Assembly: GCF_964340395.1 (NCBI RefSeq)
Contig: NC_135550.1
Coordinates: forward strand, 9,080,864-9,144,863
Direction of reading: 5' to 3'
DNA: 64,000 nucleotides
Origin: Glandiceps talaboti
Lineage: Eukaryota > Hemichordata > Enteropneusta > Spengelidae
The notes beneath the pieces are model-generated. The model ran no database searches. It saw only the letters and a program-made list of their open reading frames with translations, and was not told the DNA's origin. Made by a program: the position numbers and the translations under genes. Positions 62,501 to 64,000 of this stretch are shown piece after piece (the first letter of the stretch is position 1; each line of letters starts with the position of its first letter).

Positions 62501-62636
62501 AAAAGACATCAAGGTATTCAAACATGTGCCCCAAGATCTATTCATAACCCTACTTCTAATAAAGAGGTCTCCAACTTACCCTTATTTTCACCACCCTAGC
62601 TCGGACTGCATGCCCATGTTTCTTGAACACCATTTT
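38256..62636 (-). CDS. minus-strand gene, 3' part (three exons, ~110 residues), unrecognised
   Basis: Exons 62580-62636, 58004-58147 and 38256-38387 read on the minus strand, each in phase 0, with consensus splice signals, ending in TAG. The joined segment is basic at first, then hydrophobic and Leu-rich, then Ser/Pro-rich, ending DPSLTAY. There are no obvious membrane segments or named motifs. The 5' part lies beyond the right edge or in unseen exons, and small exons inside the 19.6-kb intron cannot be excluded. The gene is convergent with the coiled-coil/PH gene. Confidence 0.5.
41500..41560 (+). repeat. (GT)n microsatellite
   Basis: About 30 GT units with one CTGT interruption. Confidence 0.95.
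43371..43460 (+). repeat. (ATC)n trinucleotide array with variants
   Basis: TCATCA units mixed with GTC and ACC triplets. The repetitive Met- or Ile-rich open frames over it are artefacts. Confidence 0.9.
45547..45619. repeat. 73-bp hairpin
   Basis: AGCCCAGAGACTTTGCTA at the left is matched by the reverse complement AGCCCAGAGACTTGGCTA at the right, with about 30 bp between the arms. Confidence 0.6.
46128..46145 (+). repeat. G18 homopolymer
   Basis: An uninterrupted run of 18 G. Confidence 0.95.
58004..58147 (-). CDS. minus-strand gene, penultimate exon
   Basis: Acceptor ATCTTTTTGTCAACAG and donor GTG|GTGAGT bound exactly 144 nt, open in phase 0-0. The 48 residues include SRNWFDLLSALSQRSLL and NNPTWSGVGRDLSPTLRS. 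Codon structure and both splice sites support a real exon; the product is not recognised. Confidence 0.55.
58148..62579 (-). other. putative 4.4-kb intron of the minus-strand gene
   Basis: No convincing exon. It contains a C21 run (59987-60007), short CT-rich tracts and three GTGACCT-type direct repeats near 60840-60865. Confidence 0.4.
59987..60007 (+). repeat. C21 homopolymer
   Basis: An uninterrupted run of 21 C, the longest homopolymer in the window. Confidence 0.95.
62580..62636 (-). CDS. minus-strand gene, upstream internal exon
   Basis: A strong acceptor (GGTTATTTTTTCAG) and strong donor (AGG|GTAAGT) bound 57 nt. It is open in phase 0-0, encoding the basic KMVFKKHGHAVRARVVKIR. Its order and phase agree with the two downstream exons. 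Confidence 0.5.
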
Positions 62637-64000
62637 CTGAAAAAATAACCAAGGAAAAAAAAAACAAGGAATAAATAATTGTGTTTTTTTAATGACTAAA
62701 AGAATCAATTATCATGGAAGATAACGCCAGCACTCCAAAAGTTTGTCAAAGGTTCACATTAGCATTGTGTGTGGCTATAGCTAAACTGTGATCAATTACA
62801 ATAGTATTGTTATTCAAATGAGCCAGTGCTTAAATAAACACAGCTAGCCATAGGCCTACATCTTTAAACCGCTGGCATTGTCCTAACATGACATGTGGAA
62901 TTCTCCCGCAATGTTCACATGTCTAGAGCAAAGAAAATATTTAAAGGGGAAATGGTAAATAATTTACCACGGAGTAAAGAGTGTGTGTTTTAAATGGCAC
63001 CATATCTAAATAGTCACGGAAGTATGTCTCTACAAGGGCAATCTATATCACTGGCACAAGTTTTATTTATTTGAAGACAAAGTCTCACAGCCGTATTATG
63101 TCAACAAAGTTTTGTGAATTTTTAAAATTTGAAAACTTTTGGTGATTTCACTTAGGAAATTTCCCTACAATTCACAGAGTCTGAAAGTCTTTTTTCACAC
63201 ATCCTAGACAATTTAAGTGAAGCACAGTTTGTGTACAGAATCGACCATGTTATCAAAACAGTTGTCACTTTACAAATCCATACAAAAAGTTAGATTCAAC
63301 ACAGTTAGACTGGGTGTGTATGTGAGGGGGGGGGGGGCTTTTGTTCTGAAACACTCAAAATGGGTTCAAACATGGTTTTTAATTGATTTTTGGATCTCCT
63401 TAAAGACCTATGATTCAACACTGGGTCTAACATTAGCGGTGAAATCTTAAGGCTCATTCTTTTGTTCGTGACAAACCTTTTTTATAGGCCTGCTAAACAG
63501 CGGCCCAAATTTTAATCCTTAATCTCACATGGGCCAAAATTTGAACACTATTGTTGTGTACACTGCAGAGAGATCAGTTAAAAACAATGGTCCAGCATAA
63601 CAGATTGGCCAATGTACATGCCCCACCAGAGAAAACTTTCAAACACAAACTCCATAGTCACAACTCAAAACTTTTTGGCAGTTCATGATTTCACAATTAT
63701 CTTGTTCAGTAGCAATAATTTCTGTTGATAGTAAAACGAGAAATTTCTATGAAACCCATGTCAATAGCCAAATTAAAAGTTTATAGACATGCTCATTGCT
63801 TTCAATAGACACTTATTTGAGTAGCTAAAAGACTACTCGTCACCTGGTATGACATAAAATAGGTTGCAACTGCCTATAAAACTGAAAAAAAATCAATTCC
63901 TACTTTAGAATCGTCTTAATTTTAATCTGATGAAGCACTATGGAAATTGCAGTGACCCATTACTGTAACCACGATTTTAAACTTTCTTGACCCTTTGCAA
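62637..64000. other. intron-like sequence to the right edge
   Basis: AT-rich, with a G run near 63327-63336. A splice-bounded 38-nt open stretch near 63842-63879 on the minus strand cannot join the 62580-62636 exon in phase. Nothing else is supported. Confidence 0.35.

Overview
This is animal (metazoan) genomic DNA, probably from a marine invertebrate; the species cannot be resolved from the sequence. The signs are an intron-rich gene with consensus splice sites, a beta-spectrin-type PH domain, long AT-rich introns, abundant micro- and minisatellites, poly(G)/poly(C) runs and several inverted-repeat DNA transposons. I saw no tRNA, rRNA, CRISPR or prokaryotic feature.

Plus-strand gene, about 10.2-34.7 kb. 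Fourteen coding exons can be chained with consistent reading phase from an ATG at 10967 to a TAA at 33784-33786 (2,712 coding nt, predicted 903 residues). The product has a short N-terminal segment, a long alpha-helical coiled coil (about residues 75-376), a roughly 370-residue charged disordered region, a spectrin-type PH domain (about 750-853) and a basic tail. I do not recognise the gene by name. The disordered region holds two KEN boxes and, with the tail, CDK-type SPxR/SPxK sites. The putative promoter holds a fused CCAAT-box/E2F site and CHR-like motifs. Together these suggest, without proving, a cell-cycle-regulated membrane- or cortex-associated scaffold. One intron appears to use a GC-AG boundary, and one intron is 8.3 kb.

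Minus-strand gene, about 38.2-62.6 kb and probably beyond the right edge. Three exons (62580-62636, 58004-58147, 38256-38387) are each flanked by good splice signals, are all phase 0 and read in order to a TAG stop. They give the last 110 or so residues of an unrecognised protein, with introns of about 4.4 kb and 19.6 kb. Its 3' end faces the 3' end of the plus-strand gene. A weaker minus-strand exon candidate lies at 214-340.

Repeats. The left 10 kb holds a 2.7-kb long-inverted-repeat structure (1536-4263) into which a TTA-flanked inverted-repeat element (2884-3743) is inserted, plus a CpG-rich block with no recognised gene (about 5.05-6.55 kb). The 8.3-kb intron holds a 2.2-kb TAA-flanked inverted-repeat element (14477-16661) with its own ORF and AATAAA, and nested in it is a palindromic MITE with a 10-bp target-site duplication. 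The TTA and TAA elements share an unusual layout (GGGA(C/G)C ends, 3-bp TWA duplications, subterminal repeats punctuated by G or C runs) and are the best candidate here for an undescribed transposon lineage. The 38.4-64 kb region is mostly intron-like unique sequence with simple repeats.
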